Shown piece by piece: positions 32,858-42,900 of a stretch of DNA of 64,000 nucleotides (position 1 is its first letter; the number at the start of each line of letters is the position of its first letter). Both the position numbers and the translations under genes were made by a program. A model generated the notes under the pieces. That model was not told the DNA's origin, searched no databases, and worked only from the letters and a program-made list of their open reading frames with translations. This DNA is from an uncultured Prevotellaceae bacterium (lineage in GTDB: Bacteria; Bacteroidota; Bacteroidia; Bacteroidales; Bacteroidaceae), in the NCBI GenBank assembly GCA_900320045.1, contig ONQT01000014.1:1-64000 (forward strand). The letters run 5' to 3'.

Positions 32858-34717
32858 TCATTTTAACCTGATGTCCTGCCAAGTCGCGCCAATACCTGAG
32901 GAGGTGTTGATGCAGGGCGTCTGTCGCTTGCGATTGATAACCACAGACTTGCGCAGTACTTCCGTGCTGACATACTTTTGCAAATCACCCAACGACAGTG
33001 TCCCTTGGGTATTGTTGATCTTGTCTATTAAGTAATAGGTGAAGAGTCCGTGCTCTTTCTCTCTGAAGGGAAAGGCCGTCTCGTCGCCCTGGGTGGCAGA
33101 GAAGACAATGAGCTTTCCGTTAGGGATGTTCGACTTAGGCTTCATGGCCACACCTCGTGATGAAGTAAGCATGCCCTTACCACGATTAGCGCCGCTGAAA
33201 CATGCATCAAGGAAAATGAGCACATCCTGAGCGTTCAGTTGTGCCAGCTGCTCATAGAACGTATCGAGACTATAGCCGGTAATGATAGAAGAGGCCATAC
33301 CGTCGACAGGCAGTAAGTAACTGCTATGGGTTGCTTCGTTGGGGACGCCATGGCCGGCATAGTAAACGATGATGTGTGCCTCACCCTGATAGGCGGCAGC
33401 CACGTCCTTCAACCATTGCAGCTCGTGCCGTATATGGTTGAGAGTAGCATCTTTGCGCAAGTGGACATTCTCCTTGGGAATACCTAACACCTCAATACAG
33501 CATTTATGGAACTGCTCACCGTCGTTTAATGCGTACTCTACAGGCTGTTCCTCCTGATAGTGCTCATTGGCAATGATAACCACGAAGGTCTTGTCTTGCT
33601 TGACGGGCTCTGGCAGGTCGGGTGTCTCCTTGGGCTTCTCAGCAGGAACTTCTTTTGCCAGTTCATTCTTTGGCTCTTCCTTTTTCTCGCCATTAATGGA
33701 AAACTTGATGGGCAGTGTCATTCGTGTCAGTACAGGCTTACCTGCAATAATGCCAGGAGTCCATGGCGGCATGTTGCTCACTATACGCAAGGCCTCCGCA
33801 TCTAATTCCGGTGATACACCTTTGGCAATCCTGACATCTTGCAGGTTTCCTTGTTTGTTAACCACAAAACTGACGTAGACTTTACCTTCCTTACCAGCTT
33901 TCATAGCCTCTACTGGATAGCGAAGATTCGTCGACAGATAGAGATTCATCTCACGGGGACCGCCCTTGAACTGTGGCAAGACGTCCGCTATTTCGTTCAC
34001 CTTGTTGTCTGTGTCATCGCTTGCCATCTCCTGAGTCTTTACTGCCTCGGGGATAGGATAACCCATCAGTTGTAGAAAGGATGTTTGGAAATGCTCCGGG
34101 TGTGTCTTTGGATTAAATTCTGCATCCAGACTCTTGTTGTCTTTTGTAAAGCGAAGATGTACCAGCCCTTCTGACTTGATATAGGGCCGATAGTCCGTAC
34201 CGCCGTATGCTTGTGTGAATTCACTGATAGTTGTCAGTTTTAGTACGTCTTCTGCTTTTAGTCTTCTGTTGTGCTTTAAGTCCCATAGCACCATTTTCTT
34301 CCTCTTCAGTGTCCTCCTGCCTTTCGAATCGTTTTTCAAGATTTCTACCAACACGCTGGCTTGGCGTCCTTCTTCGAATGACATCCACGTCAGTTTGAAG
34401 AAGTGAACTTGTTTACCCGCCTTATCTATTGTACTTTTTTTAGGTAGCAGCGTCCTCTTAAACTCCTTTTTATATCCATCGTAAGCCTCGCTAACAGTCG
34501 AGTCCTTGGTATCAAACAGTTGTTTGGCGAGATATTTATTGAGTTTGATGGGGACTTCCTTGGATACGGGCAGTTGTGCGTCCACAAAAGTGAGGCCATT
34601 GCTGTTCTCGCCTACAAATGTTTCGCTGATCTGCGCAAACAAAGGTAGAGTATTACCTCCTACAAACAATAGTATGAAGGTAAATATGAAGCTAAACCTT
34701 GTTTTTTCCATAGTCAT
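32858..34717 (-). CDS. secreted TonB-domain and caspase-like peptidase fusion
   Basis: The 619-residue protein has an N-terminal signal peptide or membrane anchor (residues 1-29, ending PLFAQ) and a mixed domain of unknown type (about 40-220). It has a TonB C-terminal-like domain (about 245-342, FKGGPREMNLYLSTNLRYP, GKVYVSFVVNKQG, MPPWTPGIIAGKPV) and a Pro/Glu/Lys linker (343-375). A C14 caspase-like domain follows (376-615). His456 in YYAGHG and Cys506 in LDACFSG are the catalytic pair, and both are intact. It is 19 bases downstream of the pectate lyase gene and may be read through from the pectin locus. The substrate is unknown. Confidence 0.82.
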   Translation of the reverse strand: MTMEKTRFSFIFTFILLFVGGNTLPLFAQISETFVGENSNGLTFVDAQLPVSKEVPIKLNKYLAKQLFDTKDSTVSEAYDGYKKEFKRTLLPKKSTIDKAGKQVHFFKLTWMSFEEGRQASVLVEILKNDSKGRRTLKRKKMVLWDLKHNRRLKAEDVLKLTTISEFTQAYGGTDYRPYIKSEGLVHLRFTKDNKSLDAEFNPKTHPEHFQTSFLQLMGYPIPEAVKTQEMASDDTDNKVNEIADVLPQFKGGPREMNLYLSTNLRYPVEAMKAGKEGKVYVSFVVNKQGNLQDVRIAKGVSPELDAEALRIVSNMPPWTPGIIAGKPVLTRMTLPIKFSINGEKKEEPKNELAKEVPAEKPKETPDLPEPVKQDKTFVVIIANEHYQEEQPVEYALNDGEQFHKCCIEVLGIPKENVHLRKDATLNHIRHELQWLKDVAAAYQGEAHIIVYYAGHGVPNEATHSSYLLPVDGMASSIITGYSLDTFYEQLAQLNAQDVLIFLDACFSGANRGKGMLTSSRGVAMKPKSNIPNGKLIVFSATQGDETAFPFREKEHGLFTYYLIDKINNTQGTLSLGDLQKYVSTEVLRKSVVINRKRQTPCINTSSGIGATWQDIRLK

Positions 34718-34736
34718 AAAGCAGGAAGTTAGTTAT

Positions 34737-36284
34737 TTATCGCGTCTTGTTGGCTCCGGCACCTGCGGGGAAGGTGCTTGCCACCAGTTCGTTCATGTAA
34801 ACCTCCAAGTTGGTGTACTTGGCAGAGAGGTTGTAGCCGTTAGGCCTGAACTTCGCGATGCCATAGCTCTCCCAGCCGTTCTCCTTCAGGATTTTCTGCT
34901 CCCATTCGTCGGGCATACCGTCCTTGTCGGTATCTGCTGGTGCATGCATACTGTTGTATGTAGGCCAACCGCCAACATCTTGCTGGCTGTCAATAAGACC
35001 GCCTGTCGAACCATTTGAACCAGTATAAGTGTAGTTGCCTTCATTCGTTTCTTTCACCACACGGGCATCGATTTCGTCGCGTTTATGGGAAGCACCGGCA
35101 TAGGCCAATACAGATTTGAAAGCATCCGCAGCGGTTTCCACCCAGTCGTGCGGAGTGCCGGCGTAGGCGTTGAGCTTGCTGGCAGCGACTGCATTGTCCA
35201 CAGCCTTCCAGTTGTCGCTTGTTCTGTCTGCGTAGCCGTTGATGTAGTTGCCGTTGATATAGAATTGGCCAGGTGTTGCCGTATGCGGTTCCTGAGAATT
35301 ACAGTTAGAACAGGTCGTGGTCAGCTGCATCAGTCTGCCCTTGTTACTGGTGGCCGGACCGCTCTTATAATAGTTGTTCACCATGTTGATCTGTCTGGCC
35401 GTGCTGTTCTGAGTAGACTCACCGCCATAAGTGGAGTTGCCGCCCCAGTTGTAGACAACGTTATTGATATAGTGAATAGGGCCTTTGCAGGTGCTGACGT
35501 AGTCGTGGTCGAAGCGCGGATTACGTGAGTCGTGGTGTGCCAGCAGGTTATGGTGGAACGAGGCATTCACGCCACCCCAGATGCCGCCATAGCCGTGTCG
35601 TCCTTTTCCGTGAACGGAATTGCGCAACGACTCCGAGATGATGCAGTACTGCAGAGTGAAGTTTTTATTACCATAGAACGAGGCACATTCGTCGGTAGAC
35701 CAAGAGACGGAGCAGTGGTCTATCAAGATATCTTCTTTCATGCCATTGTCTTTGTGAGAAGCTGTCAGAGCATCGTCTTCTGCATTCTTCTCGTCGCCCA
35801 TGCGGAAGCGGAGGTAGCGCAGAATGACGTTGCTTGCATCGATGCTTACGCTGTAGTTCTTCAGGCAGATGCCGTCGCCGGGAGCTGTCTGGCCTGCTAC
35901 GGTGACATCGCCGTTGGTGATGCTCAGTTTGTCTTTCAGCTCGATGATGCCGCTGACGGCAAAGATAATCGTACGTTTTCCTGACACCTTGGTCAGTCCG
36001 TAACGAAGGGTTCCCTCCACGTTGTCGTCGCCGAGTGACGTTACCACGTAGACTGATCCACCGGCACCGCCGTTGATGTTCTTGGCGCCGCCGTCAGCTC
36101 CAGGAAATGCTAGGCTGCGGTTGGGTACATGGGCTGGAATAAATCCAGTGGGCGTTGTTCCGCCTCCGCCACTGTCACCTGAACCACCGTCGCCGTCGCC
36201 TCCGCACGAAGCCAGCATATAGGCTCCACCGGTAGCTGCGGCCAGCAGGAGAAATAAATGGAATATCTTTTTCATAGGTTGCAT
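34737..36284 (-). CDS. PL1-family pectate lyase lipoprotein
   Basis: The product has about 515 residues from ATG 36284 (MQPMKKIFHLFLLLAAATGG); ATG 36275 is an alternative start. The frame reaches 36335, but those codons run through a terminator-like hairpin. The lipobox LASC is followed by a Gly/Ser linker, so the enzyme is probably surface-exposed. The parallel beta-helix core shows ILIDHCSVSWSTDE, HGYGGIWGGVNASFHHNLLAHH and SRNPRF, with the catalytic Arg of PL1. A calcium-binding-like DTDKDGMPDEWE lies near the end. It cleaves polygalacturonate by beta-elimination. It follows the DUF4957/DUF5123-type gene. Confidence 0.9.
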   Translation of the reverse strand: MQPMKKIFHLFLLLAAATGGAYMLASCGGDGDGGSGDSGGGGTTPTGFIPAHVPNRSLAFPGADGGAKNINGGAGGSVYVVTSLGDDNVEGTLRYGLTKVSGKRTIIFAVSGIIELKDKLSITNGDVTVAGQTAPGDGICLKNYSVSIDASNVILRYLRFRMGDEKNAEDDALTASHKDNGMKEDILIDHCSVSWSTDECASFYGNKNFTLQYCIISESLRNSVHGKGRHGYGGIWGGVNASFHHNLLAHHDSRNPRFDHDYVSTCKGPIHYINNVVYNWGGNSTYGGESTQNSTARQINMVNNYYKSGPATSNKGRLMQLTTTCSNCNSQEPHTATPGQFYINGNYINGYADRTSDNWKAVDNAVAASKLNAYAGTPHDWVETAADAFKSVLAYAGASHKRDEIDARVVKETNEGNYTYTGSNGSTGGLIDSQQDVGGWPTYNSMHAPADTDKDGMPDEWEQKILKENGWESYGIAKFRPNGYNLSAKYTNLEVYMNELVASTFPAGAGANKTR

Positions 36285-36302
36285 GTTTAGTTTTGAGTGA
36301 AA

Positions 36303-36332
36303 AGGGCAGGCCCCTTCTGAGAAGCCTGCCCT
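36303..36332 (-). terminator. terminator-like hairpin inside the pectin operon
   Basis: AGGGCAGG and CCTGCCCT are perfect arms, and an inner CTTCTGAGAAG can also pair. On the minus strand it is followed by TTTTC. It sits between the DUF4957/DUF5123-type gene and the pectate lyase gene and could lower expression of the latter. Confidence 0.65.
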
Positions 36333-36352
36333 CATGATGACTATAATCTTAC

Positions 36353-37909
36353 TTACTGTTTGTACCAGCGCGGGTCACCAACCTTATCACCAATCTTCAG
36401 GGTGAAGTCGCCCTTAGTAGGATCGGTGAAGATGTCGTCTGAAGAGCTTTCGTAAGCGTTGCAGTCGAAGGCCTTGAAGAAGTCGGTGGTCTTCCAGCAG
36501 TTGTTGAAGACGATGGTGTTAGAAGCACGGTTGTGCTTGGTGACTTCATCAGGAGTCTTCGTGAACAGGCACTTCTCAAACTCGAATGCAGCCGAGCAAC
36601 CGTAGGTGTTTGCGCCGAAGTCTACCCAGTAGTTGTTGTTACCAATACAGTTGTAGAACGTGGTGTTAGACACCGTGATGCTCTCCATATTGGTATTCTT
36701 TACGTGGATGAACGAGTAGCCGGAGCACATATCGTGGAAGATGCTGTTGTCGAGAACCAGATTGCTCACTACCTTCACGTCAGTGCCTTGCAGACGGAAG
36801 AATGCGGTAGCAAAGCCTGAGATCTCAGAATCCTTGACACGGAACTCGCCTACATTACAAGCTTTGCTCTGGTTGATAAAGTAACCAGCACCGTCGTTTA
36901 CTACGACCACATTCTCAAAGGCAATGTATCCGTGCGTACCTTCCATGTCAATGTTCTTCTGGAACTTGATGGTAGGAGCATCGCCGCCAGCCATACCGAA
37001 GAAGGTGATAGACATTCCCTCGGGTATCTTCAGGTTGGCATTGCCCTCAGAGCCTGTAGAGTGCAGGTCGACCGTTGCACCGGCAGGTATACCCAGCGTT
37101 ACACCATAGGCGGTCTTGCCATCGTTGGCAGCTTGCTCGGCAATGGCGTTGAGGATATCTCCACTAATCAGGGTTTCCTCAGCAGTCAGGACTCGCTTGT
37201 AGTCGGCAGCAGGCATAGGAGCAGAAGTAGCTGCAGTTATCTTACCGCGCTTTGACTGGTCGTTCCACAGGGTAATTTCGTACGAGGTAGAAGCCTTCAG
37301 GTCAGTCACCAGGCATTCACCGGCAGCCTTTGAAGCATCATCGAGGATAATCTTCTTGTCGTTGGCATTTGCTTCGTCACCCGACTCATGAACCAACAGG
37401 TGAGTAACTTCGGCACCAGGTGTCCAAGAGGCGCGAATGCTGCTCTCGGTGATGTCGGCACTGGTTACGGCATTCATAATCTGCTCGCCCAGTGTGGTGA
37501 AGTAGTTCTTGGTCTCATCCTTGCGGTAGTACATCCAGCGTGAGGGTTTCTTGCCGGAGGCAATGGCACGGATTCGCAGATAGTAGTCGGTCTCTGTAAT
37601 CAGATTCGTGAGTGTAAACGATGTTTTGGACGTTGTCTCTACCATCGTTGTGTTCTGTGCGCCAGGCTCTTCGGAGCTTCTGAGCGCATCGAGGTCTGTG
37701 CTGTACTGAATCTGAAATGAACTGGCACCGGCACCTTTATACTCTACGAGGGCCGTCGTTGCATCGGGTGTGATGTCGAGCGACGTGATGGCGAACGTGC
37801 GGTCATACGAAGAGTCTGTGCCCCAGTTGTCCATCTTGTCCGTGCAGGATGTCATTACACCTGCACCGACCAGCATGGAAGCTAAAATGATTGACTTTAT
37901 ATTTTTCAT
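36353..37909 (-). CDS. pectin-locus lipoprotein, fibronectin III plus DUF4957/DUF5123-like beta-helix
   Basis: The 518-residue protein has lipobox MTSC at about residues 19-22. It has two fibronectin type III-like domains (about 40-135 and 140-235, with the ITSLDITPDATTALVEYKG and SSIRASWTPGAEVTHLLV patterns). A C-terminal half of short right-handed-helix repeats follows (GYIAFENVVVVNDGAGYFINQS, VSNLVLDNSIFHDMCSGYSFIHVKN, ITVSNTTFYNCIGNNNYWVDF). This organisation matches DUF4957/DUF5123 proteins of Bacteroidetes pectin loci. It probably binds or cleaves pectin at the surface; catalytic residues are not evident. It lies between susD and the PL1 gene. Confidence 0.78.
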   Translation of the reverse strand: MKNIKSIILASMLVGAGVMTSCTDKMDNWGTDSSYDRTFAITSLDITPDATTALVEYKGAGASSFQIQYSTDLDALRSSEEPGAQNTTMVETTSKTSFTLTNLITETDYYLRIRAIASGKKPSRWMYYRKDETKNYFTTLGEQIMNAVTSADITESSIRASWTPGAEVTHLLVHESGDEANANDKKIILDDASKAAGECLVTDLKASTSYEITLWNDQSKRGKITAATSAPMPAADYKRVLTAEETLISGDILNAIAEQAANDGKTAYGVTLGIPAGATVDLHSTGSEGNANLKIPEGMSITFFGMAGGDAPTIKFQKNIDMEGTHGYIAFENVVVVNDGAGYFINQSKACNVGEFRVKDSEISGFATAFFRLQGTDVKVVSNLVLDNSIFHDMCSGYSFIHVKNTNMESITVSNTTFYNCIGNNNYWVDFGANTYGCSAAFEFEKCLFTKTPDEVTKHNRASNTIVFNNCWKTTDFFKAFDCNAYESSSDDIFTDPTKGDFTLKIGDKVGDPRWYKQ

Positions 37910-37950
37910 TTTGAACTCTTATTCTAAATTGTTCTTAACTTATACCTTAA

Positions 37951-39933
37951 TTAATATCCGTAAGAGTTTACCAGAGCACCATTGGCATCTGCAATCATCT
38001 TGGTGGTGAAAGGCAGAATGTAACGGTTCTTGACGGCCTGCTTAGCGATGTTGACAGGAGTGCCGATTGTTCCGTCGATGGTTGTTCCTACGAGACCCTC
38101 GGAAATGCGGGGCAGGTTGGTTGACCACTGGGTGTTGCCTTCCTTCTTGGTGTCGTCAGCAAAGCCGAACCAGGTGGCATCCTGATAGCCATCCATCGTC
38201 TTGTTGTTGTCGTAGACGCACGTAGACATATCAACATAGTTGGGATTGGTCGAAGAAGCCTTGTAGTGAACGTACTGGTCCCAGGTTGTGCACTTTTCGT
38301 TGTACTCCTTCTTCATGTTGGCAATCTTCTGTGCTAGCACGCCCCAGCGGATGAGGTCGAACTTGCGGAATCCCTCACCGGTGAGCTCCCAGGCGTTCTC
38401 CTGCATGATGGCCTCTCTGAAACCGTCCTTGTCAGAAGCAAGATTGTCTACGTAGGTCTGTGCGGCACTCTTGTCTTCGAAGGCACGCGTGTGAACATCT
38501 GCCAGGGCCTGACGGGCGGTCATCGATGTACCTGCGTTGGCGAGGGTAGCATCGGGACCAACGATCTCGTTCAGACACTCAGCATAGTACAGCAGAACCT
38601 GAGCATAGCGCATACGGACAGTATTAATACCGGTCATATGCTTGGCCGAAGCAGCCTTGTTCTGAGAGAGCCATGCTTCAGACATCCATTCCGGACGCCA
38701 CTTGCCGATGTAGATACCGAAGGGTGCGTTGCCGATGAACTTTTCAGCGGTGTTCTCGCCGTCCTGCTGGTACTGCGTCACAGCGCAGGTGATGTCGCGG
38801 CGGGTATCAGCGGGATCGTATGAATACCAGAGGGTAGCGGTGGTCTTCAGCTTACCAGAGCTGTTGCCATATCCCCAGTCAGTCGTGATACCGTTCATAC
38901 GCTTACCGACGGTGTAGCCCAGCTCACCGGTGACGTTGTGCAGGTTGGGAACCTCGAAGATGTTCTCACGATAGGCCTTGTCCAATACCAGCTGGTTCAA
39001 CTGGTACCACTCATCCTTATAAGAAGGATTCAGGGCGTGACGGCCGCTGTTGATGATGTCAGCCAACTGTACGGCAGCCTTCTTGTAGAGACCTTCTCTT
39101 ACAGACTGACTGGGACGCAGCGTCATGAAGACATCGTCAGAGTAGGGAGCCTTCTCGTAGCCTTCAGCCAGCTTGGTCTTCGACTCCTGATCCTCGCGGA
39201 TGGCATAGCCTGCACGTGTCAGAGCAACCTGAGCATAGAGCGCCTTGGCATAGCCCTTGGTGACGCGCTCGGTAGTGTAGTTGGTAGCGGCGTCAGCCCA
39301 AGGCAGCAGCTCGATAGCCTCCTCCAGCTGGGTCATCAGCTGATCCATAATCACGTCGCGGTCGGTCTTGCCGAGGTAGGCGTTGCTGAGGTCGGGCTGG
39401 GTGGGCTCGAACTTCATGGGAACGTTACCCCACATGCGGATAATGTCGAGATACATCATGGCGCGCAGTGTCAGGGCTTCGCCCAGGTACTGGCCCATGG
39501 CTTTCTTGTCAGAGGCAGAACCGCTCTTGTACAGCTCGCTGTTACGCACGCCGCTGATGACGAGGTTACAGTACTCAATGATGTCGTAGTAGTCCTTCCA
39601 CCAGTCACCGATACGTGCCCAGAAGGTCTCACTCATACGGTAGTTCATCACACCACGCTCGCTGGCTGTCTCTACGGCAGTGCCAAGACCGTCGATGAGC
39701 TCGGTGTCGGTGTTGGCACCCCAGATGATGGGAATCACCTGAGAGTAGGTGTAGTCGCGAGACATCAGACCGTAAATCTTGTTGACGACAAGACCGGTAT
39801 AATATGGGCTCTCGTAAGTTGTCTCGGTAGACTGCTCAGACTCCGATTTCTGATCCAGGAAGTCGGAGCAGCTCGTCAGACAAAGAGCCGCCATTGCAAA
39901 TGCAACAATACTATATATCTTTTTCATATTCAA
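37951..39933 (-). CDS. SusD/RagB-family glycan-binding lipoprotein (pair 1)
   Basis: The 660-residue protein has lipobox LTSC (MNMKKIYSIVAFAMAALCLTSC) and the SusD TPR-like helical fold, with WKDYYDIIEYCNLVIS, GEALTLRAMMYLDIIRMWGNVP and RYAQVLLYYAECLNE. It caps the partner SusC barrel at the cell surface and captures oligosaccharides. It starts 18 bases after susC. The adjacent pectate lyase suggests pectin fragments as ligand. Confidence 0.95.
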   Translation of the reverse strand: MNMKKIYSIVAFAMAALCLTSCSDFLDQKSESEQSTETTYESPYYTGLVVNKIYGLMSRDYTYSQVIPIIWGANTDTELIDGLGTAVETASERGVMNYRMSETFWARIGDWWKDYYDIIEYCNLVISGVRNSELYKSGSASDKKAMGQYLGEALTLRAMMYLDIIRMWGNVPMKFEPTQPDLSNAYLGKTDRDVIMDQLMTQLEEAIELLPWADAATNYTTERVTKGYAKALYAQVALTRAGYAIREDQESKTKLAEGYEKAPYSDDVFMTLRPSQSVREGLYKKAAVQLADIINSGRHALNPSYKDEWYQLNQLVLDKAYRENIFEVPNLHNVTGELGYTVGKRMNGITTDWGYGNSSGKLKTTATLWYSYDPADTRRDITCAVTQYQQDGENTAEKFIGNAPFGIYIGKWRPEWMSEAWLSQNKAASAKHMTGINTVRMRYAQVLLYYAECLNEIVGPDATLANAGTSMTARQALADVHTRAFEDKSAAQTYVDNLASDKDGFREAIMQENAWELTGEGFRKFDLIRWGVLAQKIANMKKEYNEKCTTWDQYVHYKASSTNPNYVDMSTCVYDNNKTMDGYQDATWFGFADDTKKEGNTQWSTNLPRISEGLVGTTIDGTIGTPVNIAKQAVKNRYILPFTTKMIADANGALVNSYGY

Positions 39934-39951
39934 TTGTCTCTCTTTTAGTTG

Positions 39952-42900
39952 TTAGAATGTCAGATTGATACCCATTACATAACTGCGGCTCTTGGGATAG
40001 GCTGCATAGTCGACACCTGGTGTCATAGGATTGTTCTTGGACGAGGTATCCACTTCGGGGTCGTAGCCCTTGTACTTGGTGAAGCACAGCAGGTTGTAAC
40101 CGGTGAAGTAGATGCGGACGTTGTTGGCATAGAACTTCTTGATCCAGGCCTTCGGCAGTGAGTAGCCGATGGTAACGTTCTGCAGGCGCAGGAAGTTGGC
40201 GTTCTCCAAGGCGTCGCTGACGACAACCATGGTAGAGTTAGCTGCGGGGTTCCAGACAGAAGCGTTGGTGTTCATGGCATTCAAGCGATCCATCAGACCT
40301 TGTGCGCCACCGTATTCGGCAACAGTCTCTGCTGACGGACGACCCAGGTTCAGACCGGTATTCGGGTCAACCCAAGTGTAGCGATTGTCCAGGTTGTAGT
40401 CGTTCATCACGTTGTAGTTCTTCTGAGAACCGGCGAAGAACGATGCACCGAGCTTGGTAGCGTTGACAATCTTGTTGCCCAGTGAGTAGTTGAAGAAGAC
40501 GGTGTAGTCGAAGACACCATACTTGGTCTTCCACTGTCCGTCGATACCGAAGCCACCAGTGGTGGTGGGGATGGTGTTACCCAGACGCTGATAGATGGGG
40601 TTGCCGTCAGCATCGCACTCCACCTTGGCAGTACCGGGATAGAGACCGCCGAAGAGTGAGCTTGAGTTGTTGCGGGCAGCCTCGGGAGCCAGCTCCCACT
40701 GGTTGCGGTTGTTCAGTACGAGGTCGCCGCCCAGATAGTTGCCCTGTGCGTCGTAGCGTGCTACTGTGTAGAAGCCGGCGCTCTTGTAGCCATAGACCTC
40801 GCCGAGACGACCGCCCTCTTCCAGGTAGAAGTCACCGGTGTACTTGTTGACACGGCTACCACCCCAGCTAGAGGTCTGGTAGGTAGCGCCACCGGGCAGT
40901 TCGTCGATCTTATTCTTATTATAAGAGATGTTGAAGTTAGCGTTCAACTTGAAGTTCTTCTTGTCGATAGCGGCATAGTTCAGCGTGAACTCGATACCAC
41001 GGTTAGAGGTCTTACCGAAGTTCTGGTACTGCTGTGTGTAACCGGTGCTGCTGGGGACGGTTGCCTTCATCAGCAGGTCTTTCGTAGTGTTCCAGTAGAA
41101 GTCGATGCTACCGTTCAGGCGACCTCTGAAGAAACCGTAGTCGATACCGATGTTACGGGTTGTGGTGGTCTCCCACTTCAGGTCGGGGTTGTACAACAGG
41201 GTAGCGTGCTCGAACATCTCGGCCGATTTCTCATTGAAACCGGGGTGCTTACCGGTAGCGTCAGCCATCTTGTAGGTGGTGAAGAGTGAACCGGAAGGAA
41301 TGCGGTTGTTACCGGCAGTACCGATAGAGAGACGCAACTTCAGGTTGTCCAGCCAGTTGACACCGCTCAGGAACTTCTCGTCAGACATACGCCAAGCCAG
41401 GGCCAGTGAGGGGAACAGACCCCAGCGGTTGCCCTTGCCGAACTTCGAGCTACCGTCCTCACGCAGTGTGAAGGTCAGCAGGTACTTGTCCATCATGGTG
41501 TAGTTGATACGTCCGAAGAATGACAGCATGTTGTCGTCCTCGTGGATGAACGATGAGTTCTGATACGGGGTACCGGCGGCAACGTTGGCCAGCACCTGGT
41601 CTGTGGTGAATGAGGTGGGGTAGGATACCAGCACCTGAGAGCGGTCGGTCTGCTTGGTAGACTTCCACTCCTGACCCACCATGACGTTGATGGCGTCACG
41701 ACCTCCGAAAAGCTTCTTGTTGTCGTAGGTTACTGTGTTCGAGTTGGTGAAGCCCTTGTACTGCTGCTCCAGGAAGTATGCCTGCGGGGCACCGTTGTAA
41801 CCGTAGCTTGAGTTCGATACGGCACGGGTGGCCCAGACCTGATCGGTGTTGTTGAAGCGCCAGTTGTAAGAGAACTGCGTCTTCATGGTCCAGCCTTTGA
41901 ACGGCTTCCAAGTCAGAGAGGCGTTGTAGTCCTGACGGAAACGCTTCTGCATCTTGTAGGTGTTGCGCAGACGCTCTGACGGAGAACGACGGGTGGCACT
42001 GCTGCTCTCTTCGTCCTCGTCCATAGCGGTGAGCTCCTGGATGGGCTGGTAAATCAAAGAGTTGTAAACGATAGAGTTCGAGGCGTTCGACTCGTTGGTA
42101 TCGGTACCACCGTTCAGACCGTCGATGCGCTGGTTGGCCAGACGAGCCTGGAAGTCGAAGGTCAGCCACTTGCTCAGCTTGGTGTTGATCTTGGCGTTGA
42201 TGTTGTCCTTTCTGTAACCCGAACGCTCCATGATGGAGTTCTCATCGTTGTGGGCATAGCTGACGCTGTACTTGAAGTCCTTCGAACCGCCGCTGACGCT
42301 GGCATTGTACTGGCGCTGTACGCCGGTACGACCGAAGGTCTCGTCCTGGAAGTCAGCACCCTCGACGCTTCTCCAGATGTCGAGGTCACCCCAGACACCA
42401 TAGTTATTAGCCTGAGTGTTGAGCTTCATGGGTGAGTTGCCGTTGCTGTTCAACTCATACTGATAGCGGGCGTACTCGTAGGGGTTCAGCACCTCCAGCT
42501 CCTTGGTGATGCTCTTCCATCCGATGCTGGCGTTCAGGTTCACCTGGACGTCGCCCTCCTTACCGCTCTTGGTGGTCACGATGACGACACCGTTAGCACC
42601 GCGGGCACCGTAGATAGCTGTTGACGAAGCATCCTTCAGCACGTCGATAGTCTCGATTTCCGAGGGAGCGATGTCGCTGATAGACGATACCTCAAAGCCG
42701 TCGACGATGTACAGCGGTGAGTTGTCCTGAGACAGCGAACCGCCACCACGCACACGAATCTTCACGTCGGCGTCGGGCGAACCCTCAGTCGTCGTAATGT
42801 TCACACCAGCCATCTTACCGGTGAGTGCCTCAGAAACGTTGCTAACAGGAATGTTCTCGATTTGCTTGCTGTTGACCTGCGATACGGCACCTGTCAAGTC

